Shown: positions 41,971-50,288 of the stretch, piece after piece
How positions within the stretch are numbered: the stretch's first letter is position 1
Layout of the letters: every line of letters starts with the position of its first letter
Assembly: GCF_001423845.1 (NCBI RefSeq)
Contig: NZ_LMPM01000001.1
Span: forward strand, 676,001-740,000
Reading direction: 5' to 3'
DNA: 64,000 nucleotides
Source: Sphingomonas sp. Leaf357
GTDB taxonomy: Bacteria > Pseudomonadota > Alphaproteobacteria > Sphingomonadales > Sphingomonadaceae
Position numbers and translations under genes: made by a program
The notes under the pieces: model-generated
Database searches by the model: none
What the model was told of the DNA's origin: nothing
The model's input: the letters and a program-made list of their open reading frames with translations, nothing else

Positions 41971-44742
41971 CTACCCCGAATTCCGCAGCGCGGTGGCGAT
42001 CGCGTTGATCGACAGCAGAATGCCCTCGCCGATCCGTTCGTCCTCGTCGCCGGCGCGGCGGCGCTTGATCAGTTCGATCTGCAACAGGTTGAGCGGCTCG
42101 ATATAGGGCAAACGGAGGCGGATCGACGTTTCGAGCGCCGGATGCTTTTCGAGCAGGCGCGACTGGCCGGTGGCGGCGAGCAGGCCGTCATGCGCCTGGC
42201 CCCAGCCGGATTTGATCTGGCCGAACACCGTGTCACGCAACGATGCGTCCTCGACCAAGGCGGCATAGCGCGCCGCGATGCCCATGTCGGACTTGGCGAT
42301 GACCTGTTCCATGTTGGCGAGGCTCGCGGCGAAGAACGGCCAGCTTTCGGCCATTTCGCGGAGCAGCCCCTTGTCCTCGAACCCGGCCAGCGCCTGGCCG
42401 ACGCCGTACCAGCCGGGCAGCATGACGCGCGCTTGTGCCCAGCTGAACACCCAGGGGATCGCGCGCAGATCCTCGATCCGGTCGGATTTCGTGCGGCTGG
42501 CCGGGCGGCTGCCGATATTGAGTCCGGCAATCTCGGTCAGCGGCGTCATCTGGCGGAAGAAGGTGCGGAACCCCTGCGCGTCGTCATTATAGACAAGGTC
42601 GCGATACGCCATGAACGCGGCGTCGGACAAAGTCGTCATCGCCGCGCCGAAACGCTTGGTGTCGGCGGCCGACAGCTGGTCGGGTTCCAGGCTGGCGAGC
42701 AACGTCGCCGAGGCCATCGCCTCCAGATTGGCCATCGCACTTTCGCGCGTGCCGTATTTGCCGGCGATCACCTCGCCCTGTTCGGTGATGCGGATGCGGC
42801 CCTGCACCGTCCCGAAAGGCTGCGCGCGGATCGCGGCGAAGCTGGAACCGCCGCCGCGTCCGACCGCGCCGCCGCGGCCGTGGAACAATTGCATGCCGAT
42901 CCCGGCTTTCTCGAACACCGGCTTCAGCGCGGTAGAGGCGACCGACAGGCTCCAGGTCGAAGTGAGATAACCGCCGTCCTTGTTGCTGTCGCTATAGCCG
43001 ATCATCACTTCCTGATGGCCGCGCTTGCCGGCGATGGCGACGATCTCGGGCAGGGCCAGCCACTCGGTCATGATGCCGGGCGCGGCCTCCAGATCGCCGA
43101 TCGTCTCGAACAGCGGCACCGCCATGATCGCCGCGCTCGGCCCGTCCCCGGGGCGATAGAGGCCGACTTCCTTGAGCAGCAGGTTGATTTCGAGCAGGTC
43201 GGACACCGACTGCGCCATCGAGACGATGTAATTGGTGATGCACCCCGCACCGTAGCGCGCATGCGCCTCGGCGGCGGCGCGGACGATGTTCAGTTCGCCG
43301 GTCGTCTCCTCCGAATATTCGGCGAAGCTGCTGGTCAGCGGGCGGGCGTTGGAGAGTTCGGCGCGAAGCAGCACGGTGCGGGCGGCTTCGTCCAGCGCCA
43401 GATAATCGTCCTCGACACCGGCGACCTTGAGCAGTTCGGCCACAACGCGTTCGTGCACCGCGCTGTTCTGGCGCAGATCGAGCGTGGCGAGGTGGAAGCC
43501 GAAGGTCTCGACTGCTCGAATCAGGCGACCCAGCGCGCCGCCGGTGGCGAGCGGGCCCCCATGCCTGACGGCATCCTCGGCAGCCAAGCCGTGGGCGATC
43601 GCAACAAGGTCGGCGCGGAACGCCTGCGGGCCGTCATACGCCTCGCCCTTGAGCGGGCCGGGGCGCGGTGCGGGCTTGCCGGTCAGTTTGAGATGCGTGG
43701 CAACGAGCCGGGCATAGATGCCGGACAACGCGCGGCGATACGGTTCGTCGCTCCGGCTGGCCGCGGTGTCGCCGCTGGCGTCCGCCAGCGACTCGACGCC
43801 GGGATCGGCCGGTGCGAGATCCGTCGAGATGGAAAGCTCGGCACCCAGCGCGTGAACCGCGTCGAGATAATAACCCAGCACCGCTTCGCACGCCTTGCCC
43901 AGTGCGGTGCGCAGCGAATCGGCGGTGACGAAGGGATTGCCGTCGCGGTCGCCGCCGATCCAGCTGCCGGGGCGCAGGAAGCTCGGGGTGCGCGCGCCCA
44001 AGGCCCGATCCCAACGCTGATAGAGCGCGGGCAGCGCGGGCAGGAACACGTCACGCAGATAGCTGAGCGCGGTCTCGACCTCGTCGGCGACGTACAGCCG
44101 TTCGCGGCGCAGCACGCGAGTCTGCCACAGCAAGGCGATCTGGCGCAGGATCGCCTCCTCGACCTTGTCACCCTCGGGCGTCTCGTCGAGCCCGCGATCC
44201 TTCATCGCCATCAGCGCGGCGATTCGGTTGCGGTGATCGATCATCGACTTGCGACGCACCTCGGTCGGGTGGGCGGTGAGGACTGGGGCTATTAGGGATT
44301 GATCGAGCTGATTCATCACCGCGTCGTGTCCGATGCCCTCCGCGGCCAGGCGTTTCAGGGCGGCGTCGACCGTCGCGCCCTGCTCGGCGGCGACGCCCTG
44401 CCGATCCTCGGCGAGATTGGCGAGCATCGAAAAGAGCATGAAACCGCGGACGAAATCGAGCGTCTCGTCGATATCCAGCCGCTCGAGCCCGAGATCGGTA
44501 TCCGCGGACCCGTTGCCGTTGCCGCCGCCGTTGCTGCGATGACGATCGACCGAGGCGGCGCGGATATGTTCGGTGCGCTCGAACAGTTTCTCGCCGCCAT
44601 AAGCGCGGATCACGTCGCCGAGCAGCTTGCCCAGGAAGCGGATGTCGGGATTGTTCGTGATCGCGGGGAGGTCGGCCATGACTTCATGCTGCGCTGCGGC
44701 ACGATTCGCGTCAACCGTGTCCGTCCGCGACGAGGACGTCAT
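41971..44742 (-). CDS. ppc: Phosphoenolpyruvate carboxylase
   Basis: 923 residues, normal for the enzyme. Signatures are the active-site His in VLTAHPTEVRRKSM, the Lys in MIGYSDSNKDGGYLTS, the glycine loop LFHGRGGAVGRGGGSSF, and SRPASR near the C-terminus, ending with NSG rather than the common NTG. It carboxylates PEP to oxaloacetate to refill the TCA cycle. The ATG overlaps the stop of the EF-hand gene as ATGA, so it is fourth in the HNH-glyoxalase-EF-hand-ppc operon. Confidence 0.97.
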   Translation of the reverse strand: MTSSSRTDTVDANRAAAQHEVMADLPAITNNPDIRFLGKLLGDVIRAYGGEKLFERTEHIRAASVDRHRSNGGGNGNGSADTDLGLERLDIDETLDFVRGFMLFSMLANLAEDRQGVAAEQGATVDAALKRLAAEGIGHDAVMNQLDQSLIAPVLTAHPTEVRRKSMIDHRNRIAALMAMKDRGLDETPEGDKVEEAILRQIALLWQTRVLRRERLYVADEVETALSYLRDVFLPALPALYQRWDRALGARTPSFLRPGSWIGGDRDGNPFVTADSLRTALGKACEAVLGYYLDAVHALGAELSISTDLAPADPGVESLADASGDTAASRSDEPYRRALSGIYARLVATHLKLTGKPAPRPGPLKGEAYDGPQAFRADLVAIAHGLAAEDAVRHGGPLATGGALGRLIRAVETFGFHLATLDLRQNSAVHERVVAELLKVAGVEDDYLALDEAARTVLLRAELSNARPLTSSFAEYSEETTGELNIVRAAAEAHARYGAGCITNYIVSMAQSVSDLLEINLLLKEVGLYRPGDGPSAAIMAVPLFETIGDLEAAPGIMTEWLALPEIVAIAGKRGHQEVMIGYSDSNKDGGYLTSTWSLSVASTALKPVFEKAGIGMQLFHGRGGAVGRGGGSSFAAIRAQPFGTVQGRIRITEQGEVIAGKYGTRESAMANLEAMASATLLASLEPDQLSAADTKRFGAAMTTLSDAAFMAYRDLVYNDDAQGFRTFFRQMTPLTEIAGLNIGSRPASRTKSDRIEDLRAIPWVFSWAQARVMLPGWYGVGQALAGFEDKGLLREMAESWPFFAASLANMEQVIAKSDMGIAARYAALVEDASLRDTVFGQIKSGWGQAHDGLLAATGQSRLLEKHPALETSIRLRLPYIEPLNLLQIELIKRRRAGDEDERIGEGILLSINAIATALRNSG

Positions 44743-45131
44743 TGCGTGTTGCCGACCGCGTTGCGCCTGCCCCAGCCCGCCGCGTCGCGCTCGGCGCTGC
44801 TTAGGATGCGATCGTGATCGACGTCGGCGGCATCGAAGCGCGCGAGTTGCGCCGCCTCGAACTCGCCGAGACTGACATGGCCGTCATGGTTGGCATCGGC
44901 CGCCATCACCCGCGCGACCCGATCGGGGCGAAGTTCGCCGTGCTCGATCGTCGAATTGCGATCGGCGTCCATCGCGCGGAACCGAAGTTCGATCCCGGAC
45001 GCGAAATCGGCGCGATGCTGGTTGGTCGGCGGCCGGAAGTCGACCGCGTCGCCCTTGGCCTCCTGATCGGAACAGGCCCCGAGCAGCGCCAGAACCGGCA
45101 GGACGAGAAATGACGGGGCAAGCACGCGCAT
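44739..45131 (-). CDS. EF-hand calcium-binding lipoprotein
   Basis: 130 residues. A lipobox LALLGAC follows a hydrophobic signal, so the mature protein is anchored at Cys20. Three EF-hand-like loops follow: DADRNSTIEHGE, DANHDGHVSLGE and DVDHDRILSSAE. The middle loop is canonical and the others are slightly degenerate. Its function is unknown, probably calcium-dependent in the periplasm. The gene overlaps ppc by four bases, an unexpected partner. Confidence 0.82.
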   Translation of the reverse strand: MRVLAPSFLVLPVLALLGACSDQEAKGDAVDFRPPTNQHRADFASGIELRFRAMDADRNSTIEHGELRPDRVARVMAADANHDGHVSLGEFEAAQLARFDAADVDHDRILSSAERDAAGWGRRNAVGNTQ

Positions 45132-45179
45132 GTCGAAGGCCTTATGCTGGAAAGTGGGTCGAACGGCGCGCGGGCGCGT

Positions 45180-45542
45180 TCAGTTCCGGCTGCCGTCGAA
45201 GCGCAGCATGTTGCCGAACGGATCGGTCAAGGTCGCCTCGTCCGAGGTCGCGCCGGGCCGGGCGAAGCTGGCCTGCTTGGCGCGCAGCTCGGCGAACAGG
45301 CTGCGCGGATTTCCGGTACGGATCCACACCGCGCTGCCCGGCGTGCCATCGCCATAATGTTCCGAGAGATGGAGGACCATGCCGCCGCGCGACACCTGCA
45401 TGTAGAGCGGCAGATCATCGGCGAAACGATGCTCCCAATCGAGCGTGCAGCCGAGAAAGTCGCAATAGAATTCCAGCGCCTTGTCCCGATCGTAGATGCG
45501 CAGGATCGGAATCGCCGCCGACAAGACGGGTGCGTCGCTCAT
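45180..45542 (-). CDS. Glyoxalase/bleomycin-resistance superfamily protein
   Basis: 120 residues, a single vicinal-oxygen-chelate domain: AIPILRIYDRDKALEFYCDFLGC, then MVLHLSEHYGDGTPGSAVWI and TDPFGNMLRFDG, the last being the family end motif. Members include antibiotic-binding proteins and metal-dependent lyases. The overall form resembles bleomycin-resistance-like proteins, but the ligand is unknown. The start is the ATG overlapping the HNH stop (ATGA). Confidence 0.82.
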   Translation of the reverse strand: MSDAPVLSAAIPILRIYDRDKALEFYCDFLGCTLDWEHRFADDLPLYMQVSRGGMVLHLSEHYGDGTPGSAVWIRTGNPRSLFAELRAKQASFARPGATSDEATLTDPFGNMLRFDGSRN

Positions 45543-46105
45543 GCCTCCAGCTCGACGTCCCAATAGAGCCAGTCGTGCCAGGTATCGTGCAGGTAATTGG
45601 GCGGAAAGCGCCGGCCATGTTCCTGCATCTGCCAGCTCGTCGGGCGGATCGCGGCAATGTGCAGCGGCATCTGCGCCTGTTTCGGCGTGCGGCCGCCCTT
45701 CTTCAGATTGCAGGGCGCGCAGGCGGTGGCGACGTTCTCCCATGTCGTGCGGCCGCCCTGCGCGCGCGGGATGATGTGATCGAAGGTCAGATCGCTGCCA
45801 CAGCCGCAATATTGGCAGGAGAATTTGTCGCGCAGGAACACGTTGAACCGCGTGAAGGCCGGGAAGGCGGAGGGGCGGACATAGGATTTGAGCGCGATGA
45901 CCGAGGGCAGTTTCACCCGCCGCGTCGGGCTGCGCACCTCGCGTTCGTATTCGGCGACGATATCGACTCGGTCGAGAAACACCGCCTTGATCGCGGTCTG
46001 CCACGGCCAGACGGACAGCGGATAATAGCTGAGCGGCGTATAATCGGCGTTCAACACCAGAGCGGGACACCCGTCGGGGTGCCGGATCAGATCGGGATGG
46101 TACAT
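45539..46105 (-). CDS. HNH endonuclease family protein
   Basis: 188 residues. The C-terminal half has a zinc-binding HNH site: CQYCGCGSDLTFDHIIPRAQGG, then WENVATACAPCNLKKGGRTP. The N-terminal region (ALVLNADYTPLSYYPLSVWPWQTAIKAVF) is typical of the conserved chromosomal HNH proteins of Proteobacteria, not of phage or intron enzymes. The role is unknown, possibly in DNA repair. It is the first gene of the operon ending in ppc. Confidence 0.88.
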   Translation of the reverse strand: MYHPDLIRHPDGCPALVLNADYTPLSYYPLSVWPWQTAIKAVFLDRVDIVAEYEREVRSPTRRVKLPSVIALKSYVRPSAFPAFTRFNVFLRDKFSCQYCGCGSDLTFDHIIPRAQGGRTTWENVATACAPCNLKKGGRTPKQAQMPLHIAAIRPTSWQMQEHGRRFPPNYLHDTWHDWLYWDVELEA

Positions 46106-46231
46106 AACCCCCTTTCTCTCGTCGCGCGTCGGCGCCGCTGCTCAAGTCCTTGACGGCGCTTTTGCCGACTTGGATGACGGTGTCATGACAGCACGGCGCA
46201 CGACTCACGGTCAAGGGGGCGCGGCGCGGCG

Positions 46232-47086
46232 ATGAACGCGGTGACTCGCTTCGCGCCCAGCCCGACCGGAAAGTTGCATCTCGGCCACGCCATATCCGCG
46301 ATCCGGAGCCACGATCGCGCGCGCGCCGATGGCGGACATTTCCTGCTGCGGATCGAGGATATCGACGGCACGCGATCGCGGCCCGAGCATGTCGCGGGAA
46401 TCCTGGAGGATCTGCGCTGGCTGGGCCTGGCCTGGGACGGGGAGGTGCTGTTCCAGTCGGCCCGGCTGGCGGCGTACGCCGCGGCGCTGGAAACGCTCAA
46501 GGCGCGGGGGCTGCTCTACCCCTGTTTCTGCACCCGTGCGGAGATCGCGCAGAGCCTGTCCGCGCCGCACGGCCCGATCGCGGCCTATCCCGGTACGTGC
46601 CGCCATATCGATCCCGATCGTCGCGCTGCCCGGCTGGCCGGCGAGGAGCATGCCTGGCGCATCGACATGGCCGCCGCCGTCGCGTCGGCCGGGCCGCTCG
46701 CGTGGACCGATGAGATCGCCGGATCGCACCGCGCCGATCCACTGGCACAGGGCGATGTCGTGCTGGCGCGCAAGGATGCGCCGGCCAGTTATCACCTGGC
46801 GGTGGTGGTCGACGATGCGCATCAGGGCGTGACGCATGTGGTGCGCGGCGCGGATCTGCGCGCGGCGACCGATATCCACCGTCTGCTGCAAGCCCTGCTC
46901 GCGTTGCCGACGCCGAGCTATCGGCACCACCCGCTGCTCACCGACGCCGACGGGCAGCGGCTGGCCAAGCGCAACGGCGCGCCGACGCTCGCGGCCCTGC
47001 GCGCCGACGGCGTGGACGGTCCGGCGCTGGCCGAGGATCTCCGCGCCGGGCGACTGCCCATTGGCTTTGCCCTGCCGAGCGCCTAG
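46232..47086 (+). CDS. gluQ: Glutamyl-queuosine tRNA(Asp) synthetase
   Basis: 284 residues, a truncated GluRS-like class I enzyme without the anticodon-binding half. The HIGH-type motif is FAPSPTGKLHLGHAISA. LLRIEDIDGTRSRPEH follows, and the zinc site is CFCTR...YPGTC (two Cys, Tyr, Cys). The KMSKS-like loop is LAKRNGAPTL. It charges glutamate onto queuosine in tRNA-Asp. The start is the ATG directly before the domain. Confidence 0.95.
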   Translation: MNAVTRFAPSPTGKLHLGHAISAIRSHDRARADGGHFLLRIEDIDGTRSRPEHVAGILEDLRWLGLAWDGEVLFQSARLAAYAAALETLKARGLLYPCFCTRAEIAQSLSAPHGPIAAYPGTCRHIDPDRRAARLAGEEHAWRIDMAAAVASAGPLAWTDEIAGSHRADPLAQGDVVLARKDAPASYHLAVVVDDAHQGVTHVVRGADLRAATDIHRLLQALLALPTPSYRHHPLLTDADGQRLAKRNGAPTLAALRADGVDGPALAEDLRAGRLPIGFALPSA

Positions 47087-47095
47087 ATAAGACGC

Positions 47096-47329
47096 ATGAG
47101 CATTTTCCTGATCGTCCTCCTCGTCGCCGCGATGATCGCGGTGGTGGTCGTATTCGTGCGCGGCCTGGTCGTTTTCCTCGCCAACGCGACCGAGGAGGCG
47201 AAGAGCGGCGGCACCGGGCCGAGCGCGTCGGCGCTGAAATCGAACAAGATGATGCAGTATCGCATCTTCTTCCAGGCGATCGCGATCGTGATCGTCGTGC
47301 TGTTGCTGATGCTCGCCGGCAAGGGCTGA
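47096..47329 (+). CDS. Twin transmembrane (HIG1-like) small protein
   Basis: 77 residues with two membrane helices, IFLIVLLVAAMIAVVVVFVRGLVVFLAN and FFQAIAIVIVVLLLMLAG, separated by a short polar linker containing SNKMMQYRIFFQA. This 'SNKMM..R' segment and layout are typical of the alphaproteobacterial twin-TM/HIG1-domain proteins, some linked to respiratory supercomplexes. It lies nine bases after gluQ and 35 bases before the adenosyltransferase gene, so all three may be co-transcribed. Confidence 0.8.
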   Translation: MSIFLIVLLVAAMIAVVVVFVRGLVVFLANATEEAKSGGTGPSASALKSNKMMQYRIFFQAIAIVIVVLLLMLAGKG

Positions 47330-47364
47330 TCCCGGGGCCGATCCGGCGCGGGCGTCCCTGAACG

Positions 47365-47934
47365 ATGGTCAAGCTCAACAAGATTTACACCCGTACCGGC
47401 GACGACGGCACCACTGGACTCGTCGATGGATCGCGCGTGGCGAAGACCGACGCGCGGATGGCGGCGATCGGCGATGTCGACGAGGCGAACAGCGCGATCG
47501 GCGTGGCGATCGTCGCGCTCGGCGCGGGCGATCTCGCCACCGCCTTGACGCGGATCCAGAACGACCTGTTCGATCTCGGCGCCGACCTTGCCACGCCGGG
47601 CGAGGATTTTACCCCCGGTGAGATGACGTTGCGGATCGTCGCGGCCCAGGTTTCGCGGCTCGAAAACGAAATCGATGCGATGAACGCGCAGATGCCGTCG
47701 TTGACGAGCTTCATCCTGCCCGGCGGCACGGCGGGGGCGGCAGCGGTCCATCTGGCCCGTGCGATCGTGCGGCGGGCGGAGCGGGCGGGAGTGGCCGCGG
47801 CGGCGGAGGTTTCGATCAATCCGCTGGCGCTCGCGTTTCTCAACCGATTGTCGGATTATCTTTTCGTCGCCGCCAGATACGTGAACCAAAATGCGGGTGG
47901 CGACGTTCTGTGGGTGCCCGGCGCATCCCGCTAG
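47365..47934 (+). CDS. Cob(I)yrinic acid a,c-diamide adenosyltransferase, PduO type
   Basis: 189 residues, PduO-type fold. The N-terminus VKLNKIYTRTGDDGTTGLVDGSRV contains the ATP-binding TRTGDDG. Later motifs are EANSAIGVAI, LENEIDAMN, FILPGGT and the helix LARAIVRRAER followed by NPLALAFLNRLSDYLFVAAR. It makes adenosylcobalamin from cob(I)alamin and ATP. No corrinoid-dependent enzyme is encoded next to it in this window. Confidence 0.93.
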   Translation: MVKLNKIYTRTGDDGTTGLVDGSRVAKTDARMAAIGDVDEANSAIGVAIVALGAGDLATALTRIQNDLFDLGADLATPGEDFTPGEMTLRIVAAQVSRLENEIDAMNAQMPSLTSFILPGGTAGAAAVHLARAIVRRAERAGVAAAAEVSINPLALAFLNRLSDYLFVAARYVNQNAGGDVLWVPGASR

Positions 47935-47993
47935 CCGGAGGCTTGCTTCAGATCAATTGATCCGGCGCGACGTTCTGGATACGGAAGAACGGA

Positions 47994-49253
47994 ATGCGAA
48001 CACAGCCTCGTCTCGCCCCCGGCATTTCCACGTTGGCCGAACGGTTCGCCAAGGTGCGTGGATTGACCGAGGCGCTGGTCGCGCCGCTCTCCGATGCCGA
48101 TGCCACCGTCCAGTCGATGGAGGATGCGTCGCCGGCCAAATGGCATCTGGCGCATACGACGTGGTTTCTCGAAACCTTCATCCTGCGCGATTTCGTCGCC
48201 GGATACGTCCTGCACGACGATCGCTTCCCGTTCCTGTTCAACAGTTATTACGAGGCCGAGGGCCGGCGCCATGCGCGCGGCCGGCGCGGGATGGTGACGC
48301 GGCCCACGCTGGACGAGGTGCTGGCGTACCGGCATCATGTCGATGCGGCGGTGCTCGCCGCCTTGCCGGGCCTGCCGGATGCGGCGCTCGACCTGGTGAC
48401 GCTCGGATGCCATCACGAGGAGCAGCATCAGGAACTGCTCGTCACCGACATCCTGCACCTGATGTCGGAAAATCCGCTCGAGCCGGCGATCTGGCCGGCG
48501 GCGCGCAAGGTGCCGGTGGAGATGCCCGGCCCGATCGGCTGGATCGAACGCGCCGGCGCGGTGGCCGAGATCGGGTTCGACGGCGAAGGGTTCGCCTTCG
48601 ATTGCGAGGGGCCGCGCCATCCGACCCTGCTGACGCCCCATGCGATCGCCGATCGCACGATCACCAACGGCGAATGGGCCGCGTTCATCGCCAATGGCGG
48701 TTACGCCAACCCTGCGCACTGGCTGTCGGACGGCTGGGCGTGGGTGAAGGCGGAAGCGATCGTCGCGCCGCTCTATTGGGAGAAGCACGACGGCAGTTGG
48801 ACGCGCTTCGGGCTCGATGGCCGCCGCGCGATCGATCCGGCCGCGCCGGTCACCCATGTCAGCTTCTACGAAGCGGACGCCTATGCCGCCTGGGCCGGCG
48901 CGCGCCTGCCGACCGAGGCGGAATGGGAAGTCGCCGCCGCCGAGCATGACGCGTCGGGCGGCAACCAGCTGGACGAGGCCGGTCCGGTCGAGCCGCGTCC
49001 GGCGCCGGACGGCCCGGCATTCTTCGGCGACGTATGGGAATGGACCGGCAGTGCCTATCGTCCCTATCCCGGCTTCAAGGCCGCGCAGGGTGCGGTCGGC
49101 GAATATAACGGCAAGTTCATGTCCAACCAGTGCGTGCTGCGTGGCGGATCGTGCGCCACGCCGCGCGGTCATGCCCGGGCGAGCTACCGCAACTTCTTCT
49201 ATCCGCACCAGCGCTGGCAGTTCACCGGCGTTCGTCTCGCGAAAGATCTCTGA
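47994..49253 (+). CDS. egtB: Ergothioneine biosynthesis protein EgtB (hercynine oxygenase)
   Basis: 419 residues. An N-terminal DinB-like domain carries the iron ligands: the first His in [11 protein letters not shown] and the HxxxHxE motif in CHHEEQHQE. The C-terminal formylglycine-enzyme-like (FGE-sulfatase) domain has [51 protein letters not shown] and [20 protein letters not shown]. It joins a thiol sulfur to hercynine. It is followed three bases later by egtD, giving the minimal pair for making ergothioneine or a precursor. Which sulfur donor (Cys or gamma-Glu-Cys) is used is not evident. Confidence 0.93.
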   Translation: MRTQPRLAPGISTLAERFAKVRGLTEALVAPLSDADATVQSMEDASPAKWHLAHTTWFLETFILRDFVAGYVLHDDRFPFLFNSYYEAEGRRHARGRRGMVTRPTLDEVLAYRHHVDAAVLAALPGLPDAALDLVTLGCHHEEQHQELLVTDILHLMSENPLEPAIWPAARKVPVEMPGPIGWIERAGAVAEIGFDGEGFAFDCEGPRHPTLLTPHAIADRTITNGEWAAFIANGGYANPAHWLSDGWAWVKAEAIVAPLYWEKHDGSWTRFGLDGRRAIDPAAPVTHVSFYEADAYAAWAGARLPTEAEWEVAAAEHDASGGNQLDEAGPVEPRPAPDGPAFFGDVWEWTGSAYRPYPGFKAAQGAVGEYNGKFMSNQCVLRGGSCATPRGHARASYRNFFYPHQRWQFTGVRLAKDL

Positions 49254-49256
49254 CCC

Positions 49257-50234
49257 ATGTTGAAGCAGGAAATCGAGGACGGCGACGTCACCCTGGCCGA
49301 TCCGGCGTTCCGTGCCGACGTGTTGCGCGGCTTCGCGCTGCGCCCGCGCGCGATCCCGGCGCGGTGGTTCTACGACCGGCGCGGATCGGAACTGTTCGAG
49401 GCGATCACCGATCTACCGGAATATTATCCCACGCGGACCGAGACGGCGATCCTACGTGACGCGTGCCCGGCGGTGGCCGCGATCGCCGGCGAAGGCCGCG
49501 TGGTGGTGGAATTCGGGTCGGGCTCGTCGATGAAGACGCCGATCCTGCTCAGCGCCGTGGCGCCCGCCGCCTATGTGCCGATCGATATCTCGGGGGATTT
49601 CCTGCGCGAATCCTCGGCGCAGCTGGCGTCCCGGTTCCCGGGTCTGCCGGTGCTGCCGGTCGAGGCCGATTTCATGCACCCGATCCCGCTGCCCGCGCAG
49701 GTTGCGGAATTGCCCAAGCTCGGTTTCTTCCCGGGATCGACGATCGGCAACATGATCCCGCATGCCTCGGCCGATCTGTTGCGCGCGATGAAGGCGAGCC
49801 TCGGCGAGGGTGCGATGCTGCTGATCGGCATGGACCGGGTGAAGGACGAGCAGGTGCTCACCGCCGCCTATGACGATGCGCAGGGCGTGACGGCAGCGTT
49901 CAACCTGAACCTGCTGGAGCGGATCAACCGCGAATTGGACGGCACGATCCCGGTGGACCGGTTCCGCCATCGCGCGATCTGGAACGACGATCGCGCGCGG
50001 ATCGAAATGCATCTGGAAGCGACGGAGGATCTGGCCTTCACGATCGAGGGCCGGCCGTTCGAGATCGCGGCGGGCGAGACGATCCATACCGAGAACAGCC
50101 ACAAGTTCGGCCAGCGCGACGCGAAGCTGCTGTTGCGTGCCGGCGGCTGGACGCCGATCGCGGAATGGACCGACCCGGATGGCCTGTTCGCGGTGATCCT
50201 GGCCGAAGCGCAGGCCCCGCGCCTCGCCCCCTGA
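49257..50234 (+). CDS. egtD: L-histidine N(alpha)-methyltransferase EgtD
   Basis: 325 residues. SAM-binding motif VVVEFGSGSSMKTPILLSA; family segments are ARWFYDRRGSELFEAITDLPEYYPTRTE (substrate side), YVPIDISGDFL, FFPGSTIGNMIP, and LLIGMDRVKDEQVLTAAYDDAQGVTAAFNLNLL. It trimethylates histidine to hercynine, the substrate of EgtB. It is coupled to egtB, with a three-base gap. Confidence 0.94.
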   Translation: MLKQEIEDGDVTLADPAFRADVLRGFALRPRAIPARWFYDRRGSELFEAITDLPEYYPTRTETAILRDACPAVAAIAGEGRVVVEFGSGSSMKTPILLSAVAPAAYVPIDISGDFLRESSAQLASRFPGLPVLPVEADFMHPIPLPAQVAELPKLGFFPGSTIGNMIPHASADLLRAMKASLGEGAMLLIGMDRVKDEQVLTAAYDDAQGVTAAFNLNLLERINRELDGTIPVDRFRHRAIWNDDRARIEMHLEATEDLAFTIEGRPFEIAAGETIHTENSHKFGQRDAKLLLRAGGWTPIAEWTDPDGLFAVILAEAQAPRLAP

Positions 50235-50288
50235 GGGCGGCACGACTTGGGGTTTGCGCTGGCCCGCCCGAGAACGGTAGTGGGGGGC

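Noticed and set aside
41890..44295. Plus-strand open frame of 801 codons opposite ppc
   Set aside because: The minus strand encodes PEP carboxylase with every signature; the plus frame is Arg/His/Gly-rich without recognisable domains.
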